64,000 bases of DNA, taken from contig NZ_JAGIPZ010000001.1 in the NCBI RefSeq assembly GCF_017814915.1, positions 993,559-1,057,558 on the forward strand, read 5' to 3'. Source of the DNA: Herbaspirillum sp. LeCh32-8. GTDB taxonomy: Bacteria > Pseudomonadota > Gammaproteobacteria > Burkholderiales > Burkholderiaceae_D. How positions within the stretch are numbered: the stretch's first letter is position 1; each line of letters begins with the position of its first letter. The notes below the pieces were generated by a model that did no database searches, had not been told where the DNA came from, and saw only the letters and a list, made by a program, of their open reading frames with translations. Below are positions 8,549-16,675 of the stretch, piece after piece. Position numbers and translations under genes: made by a program.

Positions 8549-10948
8549 TTAGAACAGCTCCTGCTGAGGTGAGGTGACAGCCGCGAAGCTGTCGCCGACA
8601 AAGGCGAGGATGGCGTCGGCCACCGGCGCCAACTGGCGCTCCAGGTAGTGGGCGTAGTCGATGGCGGCGCTGCGCTTTTCCAGCGGCTCCGGGCCGGCGG
8701 TGGTCATCACGTAGTTGATCCAGCCGCCCTGCTGGTATTGCAGCGGCCGGCCGTCCTCACGGTTGACCTCGTCGGCCATGCGCGCGGCGCGCACGTGGGG
8801 TGGCACATTCTTCTCGTAGTGGTCGAGCTGGCGACGCAGGCGCTTGCGGTAGACCAGCTGTTCGTCCAGCTTGCCGGCCAGCAGGTCGGCAACGTAGGCG
8901 GCGATGTAGTCGCGGTATGGCTCCTTGCGGAAAATGCGCAGGTACAGCTCCTGCTGAAACTGCTGCGCCAGCGGCGTCCAGTCGGTGCGCACGGTTTCCA
9001 GGCCCTTGTAGGTTACTTTGTCCTCGCCATCGGCGGTGCGCACGTAGCCGGCGTAGCGCTTCTTGCTGCCGACGTCGGCGCCGCGCACGCTGGGCATCAG
9101 GAAGCGCTGGTAATGCACCTCGTATTGCAGCTCCAGCGCGCTGTCGAGCCGGTATTCCTGCTGCAGGCGCTCACGCCACCAGTCATTGATTCGCGCCACC
9201 AGCGCCAGCCCGATGGCGCGCGCCTGCTCGTCGTCGTGGGCGCGCTTCAACCAGACGAAGGTGGAATCGGTGTCGCCGTAGATGACTTCATAGCCCTGCT
9301 CCTCGATCAGCTCGCGCGTGCGGTGCATGATCTCGTGGCCGCGCCGCGTGATGGACGACGCCAGCCGCGAATCGAAGAACCGGCAGACCGTCGATCCCAA
9401 TACGCCGTAGAAGGAGTTCATGATGATCTTCAGCGCCTGCTGCAGCGGCTTGTTGCCGCGCTGCTTCGCTGCCTCGCGCGCCTGCCAGATCTGCTCGATG
9501 ATGGCCGGCAGGCTGTGGCTGCGACGCGAGAAACGCGCGCCGTTGAAGCCGGGCACGGTGTCGGCCTCAGGCTCGTTCAAGGTGCCGTCCACGAGCCCCA
9601 CCGGATCGATCAGGAAGCTGCGGATGATGCTGGGATACAGGCTCTTGTAGTCCAACACGATCACCGAGTCGTACAGCCCCGAGCGCGACTCCATGACGAA
9701 ACCGCCCGGGCTGGCGATCGCCTCGGCATCGCCCAGGTTGGGCGCCACATAACCCTTGCGGTGCATCTGCGGCATGTAGAGATGGGTGAAGGCGGCCACC
9801 GAACCGCCGGTGCGGTCGGCCTGCAGGCCGGTGACGCTGGCGCGCTCGAGCAGGAACGCCAGGATCTCGGTCTTGGCGAAGATGCGGGTGACCAGCTCGC
9901 AGTCCTTGAGGTTGTAGGTCGCCAGCGCGGCGCGGTCCTCAGCGAACATGCGGTCGATCTCGTCCATGCGCTGGTAAGGCGTGGCGATCGCCTTGCCCTC
10001 GCCCAGCAGCGACTGCGCCACGTTTTCCAGGCTGAAGGACGGGAAATTCCAGAACGCCGAGCGCAGGCTCTCGATGCCGTCGATCACCAGCCGCCCCGGC
10101 GCCGTGACCAGCATGTGATTGGCGCGAAAACCGTGTTCACGCCACTCCAGCGGCTTGCCGGCGCGCCCCAGGCGCAGCGTGGTCTGGTATTTGGTCGCCT
10201 GCTTTTGCAGCACGTTGAGGTCGAACTGGATCAGGTTCCAGCCGATGATGGCGTCGGGGTCATGACGCGCCATCCAGTCGTTCAAGGCCTCGATCAGCGC
10301 CTTGCGCGAGTCGCAGAAATGCAGCTCGAAATCGACCTGTTCCACCGCCCCGCTGCCCGGCGCCAGCGCATACACGGTGCGCTGGCCGCAGCCCTCGATG
10401 GCGATTGAGTAGAGCTCGCCGTGCCAGCTGGTCTCGATGTCCAGCGACGCCAGCTTCAGCGCCGGGCGATAGGCCGCGAGCGGACGGATGCGGGCGTCCG
10501 TCAACACGCCCTCGGCGTCCGGCGTGCCCGAGAACGCCAGCGGCGCGTTGATGAAGCGCTCCATCAGGTAGCGCTCGGGCGGCCGCACATCGGCCTCGTA
10601 GACGGGGATGCCGGCTTCCAGCAGCTGTTTTTCCTTCTTCAGCAGCTTGCGGTACTGGCGCGCATACAGGCCCATCACGGGGCGCATGCTGAAGTCCTTC
10701 AGGTTGTCCAGCGCACGCAGCTCGAACGTGGGATCGCCCTCCAACAAGGGCTCCACGCGCTCGCGCTCGGCTTGCGGGATGAAGGCCACCGCCTGCTGCG
10801 GCGGCAGGCGCAGGCATTGCGCGCCATCGTCGGTGGCCAGCCACAGCTCGATCTCGACGCCGGCAGACGTGTCGCGCCAATGGCGGCTGAGGATGAATCC
10901 CCGGCGTTCGCCTTGGCGCAATTGCTCTTGTTCGTCGCTGCCTTGCAT
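8549..10948 (-). CDS. polB: DNA polymerase II (family B)
   Basis: This 799-residue protein is close to the 783 residues of the Escherichia coli enzyme. The N-terminus (GFILSRHWRDTSAGVE...WLATDDG) and YEADVRPPERYLMERF match the PolB family closely. The exonuclease motif DIET, polymerase motif A (DYKSLYPSIIRSF), motif B (KIIMNSFYGVLGS) and motif C (YGDTDSTFVWL) are all intact, so both proofreading and polymerase activities should be functional. The enzyme takes part in translesion synthesis and replication restart, usually under SOS control; I found no clear LexA box in the 227-bp divergent promoter region. The ATG at 10948 was chosen because conserved sequence begins right after it. Confidence 0.96.
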   Translation of the reverse strand: MQGSDEQEQLRQGERRGFILSRHWRDTSAGVEIELWLATDDGAQCLRLPPQQAVAFIPQAERERVEPLLEGDPTFELRALDNLKDFSMRPVMGLYARQYRKLLKKEKQLLEAGIPVYEADVRPPERYLMERFINAPLAFSGTPDAEGVLTDARIRPLAAYRPALKLASLDIETSWHGELYSIAIEGCGQRTVYALAPGSGAVEQVDFELHFCDSRKALIEALNDWMARHDPDAIIGWNLIQFDLNVLQKQATKYQTTLRLGRAGKPLEWREHGFRANHMLVTAPGRLVIDGIESLRSAFWNFPSFSLENVAQSLLGEGKAIATPYQRMDEIDRMFAEDRAALATYNLKDCELVTRIFAKTEILAFLLERASVTGLQADRTGGSVAAFTHLYMPQMHRKGYVAPNLGDAEAIASPGGFVMESRSGLYDSVIVLDYKSLYPSIIRSFLIDPVGLVDGTLNEPEADTVPGFNGARFSRRSHSLPAIIEQIWQAREAAKQRGNKPLQQALKIIMNSFYGVLGSTVCRFFDSRLASSITRRGHEIMHRTRELIEEQGYEVIYGDTDSTFVWLKRAHDDEQARAIGLALVARINDWWRERLQQEYRLDSALELQYEVHYQRFLMPSVRGADVGSKKRYAGYVRTADGEDKVTYKGLETVRTDWTPLAQQFQQELYLRIFRKEPYRDYIAAYVADLLAGKLDEQLVYRKRLRRQLDHYEKNVPPHVRAARMADEVNREDGRPLQYQQGGWINYVMTTAGPEPLEKRSAAIDYAHYLERQLAPVADAILAFVGDSFAAVTSPQQELF

Positions 10949-11175
10949 AGTGTGTCGCTGTCCCTTTTTCCTGCTCTGCCGGCGCATGGCGCCGCCAAAG
11001 ACCCGCGATTTTACTTCGATGAGCAAAGCCGCGCCCGGCTTGATTGTAAAGACTTCCAAACATGCTTTTTCAGCTGCAAAGATTTTTTCAAAAAGACCTC
11101 TCTTCTTGTCGTTTTGCGTTGCTTGCGGCGGTGCGAAGCTTGCGCACATCGCATCACCGCACCGCAGGAGAAACC

Positions 11176-12126
11176 ATGCACAACGCCGCCACCAGCTTCT
11201 GCCCGGCCGCATCGTCTTCCTTGCCGCCCCTTTCTCCGCAACGCCGATTTCGTCCCGCCATGAAGAGCTCTCTTTGCGCCGCCGCTTTCGCTGCCGGCCT
11301 CGTCGCCTGTGTCCCCTCGCTTGCCGCCAGCTTCGACTGCGCCAGGGCCGGCGCCGCCAACGAAAAGATCATCTGCGGCGACGCCGAGCTGTCGGCGCTC
11401 GACGACCGCCTGGGCAAGGCCTTCCGCCAGGCCCGCCAGCGCGCGGCGGATCGTCGCGCCTTCAGCGTCGAGTCTGACAAGCAATGGCGCTGGCGCGAGC
11501 AGAACTGCCGCGACCGCGCCTGCCTGCTGGACTGGTACCACCGCCGCCAGGCCGAGCTGGAGGCGCTGGCCGAGGGCTCGATCACCGAAGCCGCACGCAT
11601 ACCGCCGAAGGGCGATAAAGCAGATAAGGCAGACAAGCCCGCCAAGATCGCAAAGGCGGATGCCCCCGTGCCGGCGCTGGCGCAGGTGACTCCGACGCAA
11701 CAGGCCATCCCGGCGGCGCCGGCCGCCGCAGCTCGCCCAACGCCGGAACCCTCGCGCCTGCGCCTGAATCTCAACGCCAGCCAGATCGCCGGCATTGCGC
11801 CCGCCGGGGCCAACCCGTGGCCGCACTATATGCGCGTCGACCAGGGCCAGTACTACTATGAAGACCCGCAGGGCGACGCCAAGGGCGGGCTGGTATCGGC
11901 GCGCTACTACGGGGTCGAGAACGGCCAATACATCATCGAGGTCAACCGCGGCAATGCCGTACTGCGCTACACCTGCAGCGCCGATTGCACCTACATCGGG
12001 CAGCTGGCGCTGCCGGGCGATATCGAGAAGGACATGGTCATCGTGCGCAACGACCGCAACTCGCTGCCCTCCATCATCGTCACCGACGCCGTCAACGGCC
12101 TGCTGGCACAATCGGCAGTGCGCTGA
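11176..12126 (+). CDS. Exported protein with LprI/DUF1311-like N-terminal domain
   Basis: The ATG at 11176 has AGGAG at 7 nt. An in-frame ATG at 11260 starts directly at a textbook signal peptide (MKSSLCAAAFAAGLVACVPSLAAS) but has no ribosome-binding site, so the true n-region length is uncertain. The mature N-terminal domain (FDCARAGAANEKIICGDAELSALDDRLGKAF... with CRDRACLLDWY) has the spaced cysteines and the W-x-x-x-R-x-x-C pattern of LprI/DUF1311 proteins, some of which inhibit lysozyme. A Pro/Ala/Lys-rich linker (about 150-210) leads to a C-terminal domain of about 105 residues with two cysteines (YTCSADCTYIG) that I do not recognise. Envelope location is inferred. Confidence 0.75.
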   Translation: MHNAATSFCPAASSSLPPLSPQRRFRPAMKSSLCAAAFAAGLVACVPSLAASFDCARAGAANEKIICGDAELSALDDRLGKAFRQARQRAADRRAFSVESDKQWRWREQNCRDRACLLDWYHRRQAELEALAEGSITEAARIPPKGDKADKADKPAKIAKADAPVPALAQVTPTQQAIPAAPAAAARPTPEPSRLRLNLNASQIAGIAPAGANPWPHYMRVDQGQYYYEDPQGDAKGGLVSARYYGVENGQYIIEVNRGNAVLRYTCSADCTYIGQLALPGDIEKDMVIVRNDRNSLPSIIVTDAVNGLLAQSAVR

Positions 12127-12249
12127 CCGACCGTCCCGTTCTCCTACAGCAAGTCGCGGCGGCGGACGACATTCTTTCGCGCCCCGCAGCGACATACTCG
12201 TCATCGCTGGAAAAGGTATGACGACTCAATGCGCTGGCGAGAGAACAAC

Positions 12250-12456
12250 ATGAAAAAGATCCAATTCGACGGTTACCTGCTCATCTATCTGGCCGACAAT
12301 GCCGAAGGTCGCTGGAAAGGCTCCTTCGCCGTGCTCAGGGGGCGGACGGAGATCAGTCGTGGCTCCCTGCCGTTGACCGCCCGCTCCGAAGACGATGCCG
12401 AACTTGAAATCCTCGCCGCTGCCCGCCACAGTAGCAGCGTGAGACTGGCCGCCTGA
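12250..12456 (+). CDS. Small hypothetical protein
   Basis: This 68-residue protein (MKKIQFDGYLLIYLADNAEGRWKG...) has a start with a weak GAGAG site; an alternative in-frame ATG lies 21 bp upstream. It is predicted soluble, with an alternating pattern compatible with a small beta sheet (YLLIYLAD, SFAVLRGRTEIS) and a helical C-terminus (DDAELEILAAARH). No family is recognised and no operon partner is evident; the sigma factor gene begins 182 bp downstream. Confidence 0.5.
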   Translation: MKKIQFDGYLLIYLADNAEGRWKGSFAVLRGRTEISRGSLPLTARSEDDAELEILAAARHSSSVRLAA

Positions 12457-12547
12457 GAGGCGAGCTTCCTCCACGGCAAATCAGGTTCCTCCTCTGCCGC
12501 ACTTCTTTACGGCAGGCATACAATCCCCAAAATAAATTGCGACCGGC

Positions 12548-12575
12548 GGGAATAAACCCCGCTGCTGTTCGTTTT
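12548..12575 (+). promoter_or_regulatory. Candidate ECF-type promoter upstream of the sigma factor gene
   Basis: GGGAATAAA (12548-12556) followed 13 nt later by CGTTTT (12570-12575) resembles the GGAAT-type -35 and CGTT-type -10 elements that many ECF sigma factors use to control their own operon. It lies about 60 bp before the sigma gene start. The match is by eye only. Confidence 0.4.
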
Positions 12576-12637
12576 ACGGGCATCACGCATCAAACGATGC
12601 GCATCACGCGGCGCCACCGCGCCCGGACCGGATTGCC

Positions 12638-13150
12638 ATGAGCCAAGATTTCACCGACGACGATTTGCGCGAACTGCTGCCGCGGCTGCGGCGCTTTGCC
12701 TGCTCGCTCACGCGCAACGAAGGCAGCGCCGACGACCTGGTGCAGTCTTGCCTGGAGCGCGCCTTGTCCCGGCGTGAACGCCGCGCCGAAGGCGACCTGC
12801 GGGCCTGGCTGTTCCAGATCATGTACCGCCGCTTCATCGACGGCGAGCGGCGCGCCAAACGTTACGCCGGCCTGCTCTCGCTGTTCTCTGCGCGCGAGGA
12901 GGAGCTGGCGCCCTCGTCCGAGGACATTGCCCTGTCACGCGCCGCGCTGGCCGATTTCTCGCGCCTGCCGGCCGAACAGCGCGCGCTGTTGCTGCTGGTG
13001 TCGGTGGAAGGACTGAGCTACCAGGAGGCGGCGACGACGCTGGACATCCCCATCGGCACCGTGATGTCGCGCCTGTCACGGGCACGCCGCGCCCTGCGTG
13101 AATTGAATGAAGGCGCCGCCGCCGCGCCCAACCTGCGGATCATGAAATGA
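12638..13150 (+). CDS. RNA polymerase ECF sigma factor
   Basis: This 170-residue protein has sigma region 2 (residues about 10-75: DDLVQSCLERALSRRER...LRAWLFQIMYRRFID) and region 4 (about 110-160: LPAEQRALLLLVSVEGLSYQEAATTLDIPIGTVMSRLSRARRAL), the two domains that define group 4 (ECF) factors. It binds core polymerase and directs it to envelope- or stress-response promoters. Its 3' end overlaps the next gene by ATGA, so it is translationally coupled to its predicted anti-sigma factor. There is no C-terminal extension. Confidence 0.92.
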   Translation: MSQDFTDDDLRELLPRLRRFACSLTRNEGSADDLVQSCLERALSRRERRAEGDLRAWLFQIMYRRFIDGERRAKRYAGLLSLFSAREEELAPSSEDIALSRAALADFSRLPAEQRALLLLVSVEGLSYQEAATTLDIPIGTVMSRLSRARRALRELNEGAAAAPNLRIMK

Positions 13151-13923
13151 CCAGCTACCTGCCCACTGAAGATGACCTGCATGCCTATGCCGACGGCCAG
13201 CTCGACCCGTCGCTGCGCGAATGCGTGGAGCGCCACCTGAGCATCCATCCCGAGGCTGCGCGCCATGTCGACATGCTCAAGGCCGAGGCGCAGCGCCTGC
13301 GCGCCGCCATGGAAAACGTCCCGGCCTCGGCCGCGCCGCCGCGGCTCGACCCGTTTCGCATCCGGCGTGAACTGCAATCGCGCAACCGCCTCCACTGGAG
13401 CATCGCCGCCTCGCTGCTGCTGACGCTGGCGCTGGGCGCGGCGGGCGGCTGGCAGTGGCGCGACCTCGACATGCGCAAAACCTACCTGCCGATGGCTGAC
13501 GCCACCCAGGCTTACCGCATGTTCGCCTCCGACGAGTCAACGGCGATGGTGGACATACGCGCCGACGCCGGCGCGGACAATGCCCAGCAGCTGCAGCACT
13601 GGCTCGACCGCCACTTCGTCCAGGCCGCGCCGCTGCCGGACTTCAGCGCCTACGGCTTCAAGCCGGTGGGCGGCCGCCTGATGGCCAGCGACAAGGGGCC
13701 GGCGGCAATGGTGGTCTACCAGAACGGCCAGGGCCAGGCCATCGTCTATTACCTGCGCCCGCCGGGCGAGCTGTTCAACTTCGGCAACGGCAATCGCCGC
13801 GACGGCAAGCTGCTCACGCAGTACTGGCGACAGGGCCGCTACTTCTACGCCGTGGTCAGTCCGGACTCGCCGGAGACGCTGCCGCTGCAGCGCGCGGTAG
13901 AGCCCGGGCGGCCGCTCTCCTAG
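13147..13923 (+). CDS. Putative membrane-anchored anti-sigma factor
   Basis: This 258-residue protein starts inside the sigma gene stop (ATGA overlap). The N-terminal about 70 residues (DDLHAYADGQLDPSLRECVERHLSIHPEA) resemble the zf-HC2/anti-sigma fold but lack the full His-x3-Cys-x2-Cys zinc set, so it is probably a zinc-less version. One membrane helix follows (about 83-101, WSIAASLLLTLALGAAGGW), then a C-terminal extracytoplasmic domain of about 155 residues with no recognised family. The arrangement implies that it sequesters the ECF sigma factor at the inner membrane and releases it on a periplasmic signal. Confidence 0.85.
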   Translation: MTSYLPTEDDLHAYADGQLDPSLRECVERHLSIHPEAARHVDMLKAEAQRLRAAMENVPASAAPPRLDPFRIRRELQSRNRLHWSIAASLLLTLALGAAGGWQWRDLDMRKTYLPMADATQAYRMFASDESTAMVDIRADAGADNAQQLQHWLDRHFVQAAPLPDFSAYGFKPVGGRLMASDKGPAAMVVYQNGQGQAIVYYLRPPGELFNFGNGNRRDGKLLTQYWRQGRYFYAVVSPDSPETLPLQRAVEPGRPLS

Positions 13924-14072
13924 CCACTCCCCGACCCAACTCCGTGTGACTGAATCTTCCGCCCTGATCGGGGCGGCGGGCGGCGCTCGTCCCGACACAT
14001 GGCGCGCCGCATGCAACGACCGATCGCGACCTTCGCTTTTCCAAACCCTCCAACCACTGAAGAGGATCCACC

Positions 14073-14858
14073 ATGATCAAACGCCAATTCCTGAAAACCC
14101 TGATCGCGGCCGCAACAACCGTCGCCGCCATGACGCTGTCGCACGGCGCGCTGGCCGCCGACGGCGCGCCTGCCATCCGCAACGTGGTGCTGGTGCACGG
14201 CGCCTACGCCGACGGTTCCTGCTGGACCGACGTCATCGAGCGTCTGCAGAAGGCCGGCCTGCACGTGACGGCCGTACAAAACCCGTTGTCGTCGTTGGCC
14301 GACGACGTCGAGGCGACCAGGCGCATCCTGGCGCTGCAGGACGGACCGACCATCCTGGTTGGCCACTCGTGGGCGGGTACGGTGATCAGCGAGGCCGGCA
14401 CCGACCCCAAGGTGGCAGGACTGGTGTATGTGGCCGCGCGCGCGCCGGATGCCGGTGAAGACTACGGTGCGCTGGCCGCCAAATTCCCGACGCCGCCGGC
14501 CTCGGCCGGACTGGTCAAGGCCAACGGCTTCGCCCAGCTGAGCGAACAGGCTTTCGTGCATGACTTTGCCGGTGATGTCGATCCGGTCAAGGCGAAGGCG
14601 CTGGCAGCCGTGCAGGGCCGCATCTCGGACACCCTGTTCGCCTCGCGCACCACGCAGGCGGCATGGCGCAGCAAGCCGAGCTGGTACGCGGTGTCGACCA
14701 ACGACCGCACCACCTCGCCGGAGCTGGAACGCTTCCTGGCTGCGCGCATGAAGGCGAAGACGATTGAAGTGGCGTCTTCGCACGTGTCGATGCTGTCGCA
14801 CCCGGACGATATCGCCAAGCTGATCCTGGAAGCGGCGCACGAGGCACCGGTGAAGTAA
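14073..14858 (+). CDS. Exported alpha/beta hydrolase (esterase-like)
   Basis: This 261-residue protein has a GAGG ribosome-binding site. An N-terminal signal (MIKRQFLKTLIAAATTVAAM...HGALAA, cleavage near residue 28) predicts export to the periplasm. The core fold is visible: VVLVHGAYADGSCW (oxyanion region), nucleophile elbow GHSWAG with Ser at about residue 99, and C-terminal SHVSMLSHPDD supplying the catalytic His. The family includes plant methylesterase-like and EstC/SabP-like enzymes and small-ester hydrolases; the substrate here is not known. It ends 14 bp from the convergent MocR gene. Confidence 0.87.
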   Translation: MIKRQFLKTLIAAATTVAAMTLSHGALAADGAPAIRNVVLVHGAYADGSCWTDVIERLQKAGLHVTAVQNPLSSLADDVEATRRILALQDGPTILVGHSWAGTVISEAGTDPKVAGLVYVAARAPDAGEDYGALAAKFPTPPASAGLVKANGFAQLSEQAFVHDFAGDVDPVKAKALAAVQGRISDTLFASRTTQAAWRSKPSWYAVSTNDRTTSPELERFLAARMKAKTIEVASSHVSMLSHPDDIAKLILEAAHEAPVK

Positions 14859-14872
14859 GCCTCAGACAGCCG

Positions 14873-16264
14873 TCAGACCACGACCTCGCGATGACCGCGG
14901 CGGTGGGCCAGTTCGGCCAGCCGCCGCAGCGCGTTGACCAGCTCGAAGCGGCTGCGCGAGCGTCCCAGCGAGATGCGAATATGCGCCTGCGCACCGGGCG
15001 CATCGGCTGCGGCCACCCGGAAGGCCTCGTGCGAGACCACGTTCAGACCTTCGGCGCGCGCCTTCTGCACGAAGTCGGCGCCACGCCAATGCGTCGGCAG
15101 CGCCTTCCAGATATGGATGCCGCCGGAGTCCGCCAGCCGGCCGTCGCCCAGCGTGCGCAACGCCAGCTCCTGGCGCGCCCAGGCCTCGGTGCGGATGCCC
15201 TCCAGCAGCGAGGCGGCGGTGCCGTCGTGTATCCATTGCGTGGTCAGCGCCGTCATCAACGGCGTGGACATCAGAACAAAAGAGCGCAACGCGCCCAGCA
15301 CTTCTTCCTGCGGCATCTGCTCGGGCATCACGACGTAGGCCGTGCGCAGCCCCGGCAGCAGGCATTTCGACAGGGTCGACACATAAAACACATGGCGCGG
15401 CGCGTAATGCGCCAGCGGTTTGGGAGCGCCCCGGCTGAACAGCCAATACGGATCGTCCTCGATAATACGCAGCGCCAGCTTTTCGGCCACGGCCGCGATC
15501 TCGGCGCGACGCAACGCCGGCATGGTGTGGGTGCTCGGGTTCTGCAGCGTGGGGTTGAGATACACCAGCCGCGCCTGGTGCTTCTTCGCCATCAGCTCCA
15601 GCGCATCGGCGCGCATGCCGTCGCCGTCGGTCTCCACCGCGATCACCTGCCGCCCCAGCTGCGCGGCGGCCGTCAGCAGGCCGGGATAGGCCAGCGGCTC
15701 GGCCAGGATCGCCTCCCCCGGTCGCGTCTGCGACAGGATCAGCGCGGCCAGCGCCGATTGCGCCCCCGGGCAGGCCAGCACCCGCTCCTCATCCACCGCA
15801 CCCAGCATCGGCGCAATCCACATCGCCCCGGCGGCGCGGTCGGCGCCGGCGCCGCCGCCCAGGTGATAGGTCATCAGCAGGTCGACGTCGCTGTGGATCA
15901 GCACCTGCGATACGCCCTGGCGCAGCAAGTCGTCCAGATCGATGCCGGACGGCGGCGGCGGGATGTTCATCGACAGGTCGATCACCTGCGTCAAGTCCAC
16001 CCGCGGCGCGGCGATGAAGGTGCCGGCAGCGCCGCGCGCCTCCAGCAGGTTGCGCCGGCGCGCCTCGGTATAGGCACGGGTGACGGTGGTCAGGTCGACG
16101 CCCAGGCGCTCGGCCAGCAGGCGTTGCGGCGGCAGGCGGTCGCCGGCTTTCAGGCGCTCGTCGGAGATCGCCTGCTCCATGAATCCCACGATTTGCAGGT
16201 AACGCGGGCCGCCGTCCCCGGTGAATTCGCTGACCCATTCCAGCGCGATGTCTGCTCGGCCCAT
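14873..16264 (-). CDS. MocR/PdxR-type GntR regulator with aminotransferase-like domain
   Basis: This 463-residue protein has an AGGA site 7 nt before the ATG. It has an N-terminal winged helix of the GntR class (about 20-80: GPRYLQIVGFMEQAISDERLKAGDRLPPQRLLAERLGVDLTTVTRAY) fused to a fold-type I aminotransferase domain. The PLP lysine lies in STLSKCLLPGLRTAYV at about residue 300, and the NPTLQNPSTHTM stretch is typical. MocR regulators sense PLP or an amine-PLP adduct and usually control a neighbouring transporter or amino-acid gene. Here the divergent region leads into the CDI island, so the target may be lost or be the regulator itself. Confidence 0.9.
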   Translation of the reverse strand: MGRADIALEWVSEFTGDGGPRYLQIVGFMEQAISDERLKAGDRLPPQRLLAERLGVDLTTVTRAYTEARRRNLLEARGAAGTFIAAPRVDLTQVIDLSMNIPPPPSGIDLDDLLRQGVSQVLIHSDVDLLMTYHLGGGAGADRAAGAMWIAPMLGAVDEERVLACPGAQSALAALILSQTRPGEAILAEPLAYPGLLTAAAQLGRQVIAVETDGDGMRADALELMAKKHQARLVYLNPTLQNPSTHTMPALRRAEIAAVAEKLALRIIEDDPYWLFSRGAPKPLAHYAPRHVFYVSTLSKCLLPGLRTAYVVMPEQMPQEEVLGALRSFVLMSTPLMTALTTQWIHDGTAASLLEGIRTEAWARQELALRTLGDGRLADSGGIHIWKALPTHWRGADFVQKARAEGLNVVSHEAFRVAAADAPGAQAHIRISLGRSRSRFELVNALRRLAELAHRRGHREVVV

Positions 16265-16339
16265 GTCGGTGTCCTGGTGTGATGTTTAGGTGGATGTATG
16301 GCTTTTGCCCGGATTGTTGCTGCACATACCGGGTGTTAG

Positions 16340-16368
16340 TATGGATTCATTCTAAGCATAAATCCATA
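16340..16368. promoter_or_regulatory. Inverted repeat upstream of the mocR gene
   Basis: TATGGATT (16340-16347) and AATCCATA (16361-16368) are perfect 8-bp inverted arms separated by 13 bp, about 80 bp upstream of the MocR start. A related GTATGG occurs near 16296. MocR proteins bind paired repeats of this kind in divergent promoter regions, so this is a candidate operator. Confidence 0.45.
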
Positions 16369-16675
16369 CATTTATCCGATTTCCCGTCCGGTGCCGGATA
16401 TGCGCACGTCAAGGAACTCGACAATAGCCAGTTGCCTTCCTTTCCTCAATCAGCGGAAGCGGCCGAGATGCGCCATCGGCTGCAATCCGAGGCCTGAGGT
16501 TTTCCGCCGAATCTATCGCGGAAATTCTTCGAATTTCCCAGCATGGATTGCTCATTTCTACTTCGATTATTTCGATAGATCCTCGTATCTACTGAGCTTT
16601 CGGACTATTCCTATATTTCCCCATGCCTTAGCTCTCTAGTCTCCCGCTCTTAGTTAATTTCAGAGCGGTGTGCGG
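16369..16675. other. Non-coding, AT-richer left edge of the CDI island
   Basis: No supported gene lies in this 307-bp stretch. Its composition is markedly more AT-rich than the genes to its left, especially 16500-16660, and marks the start of the accessory island. It must contain the promoter of the cdiA-like gene; I could not pick a convincing -35/-10 pair. Confidence 0.5.

Noticed and set aside
16391..16639. 82-codon frame left of the cdiA gene
   Set aside because: No ribosome-binding site, biased Arg/Phe/Ser composition and no family resemblance; treated as non-coding.
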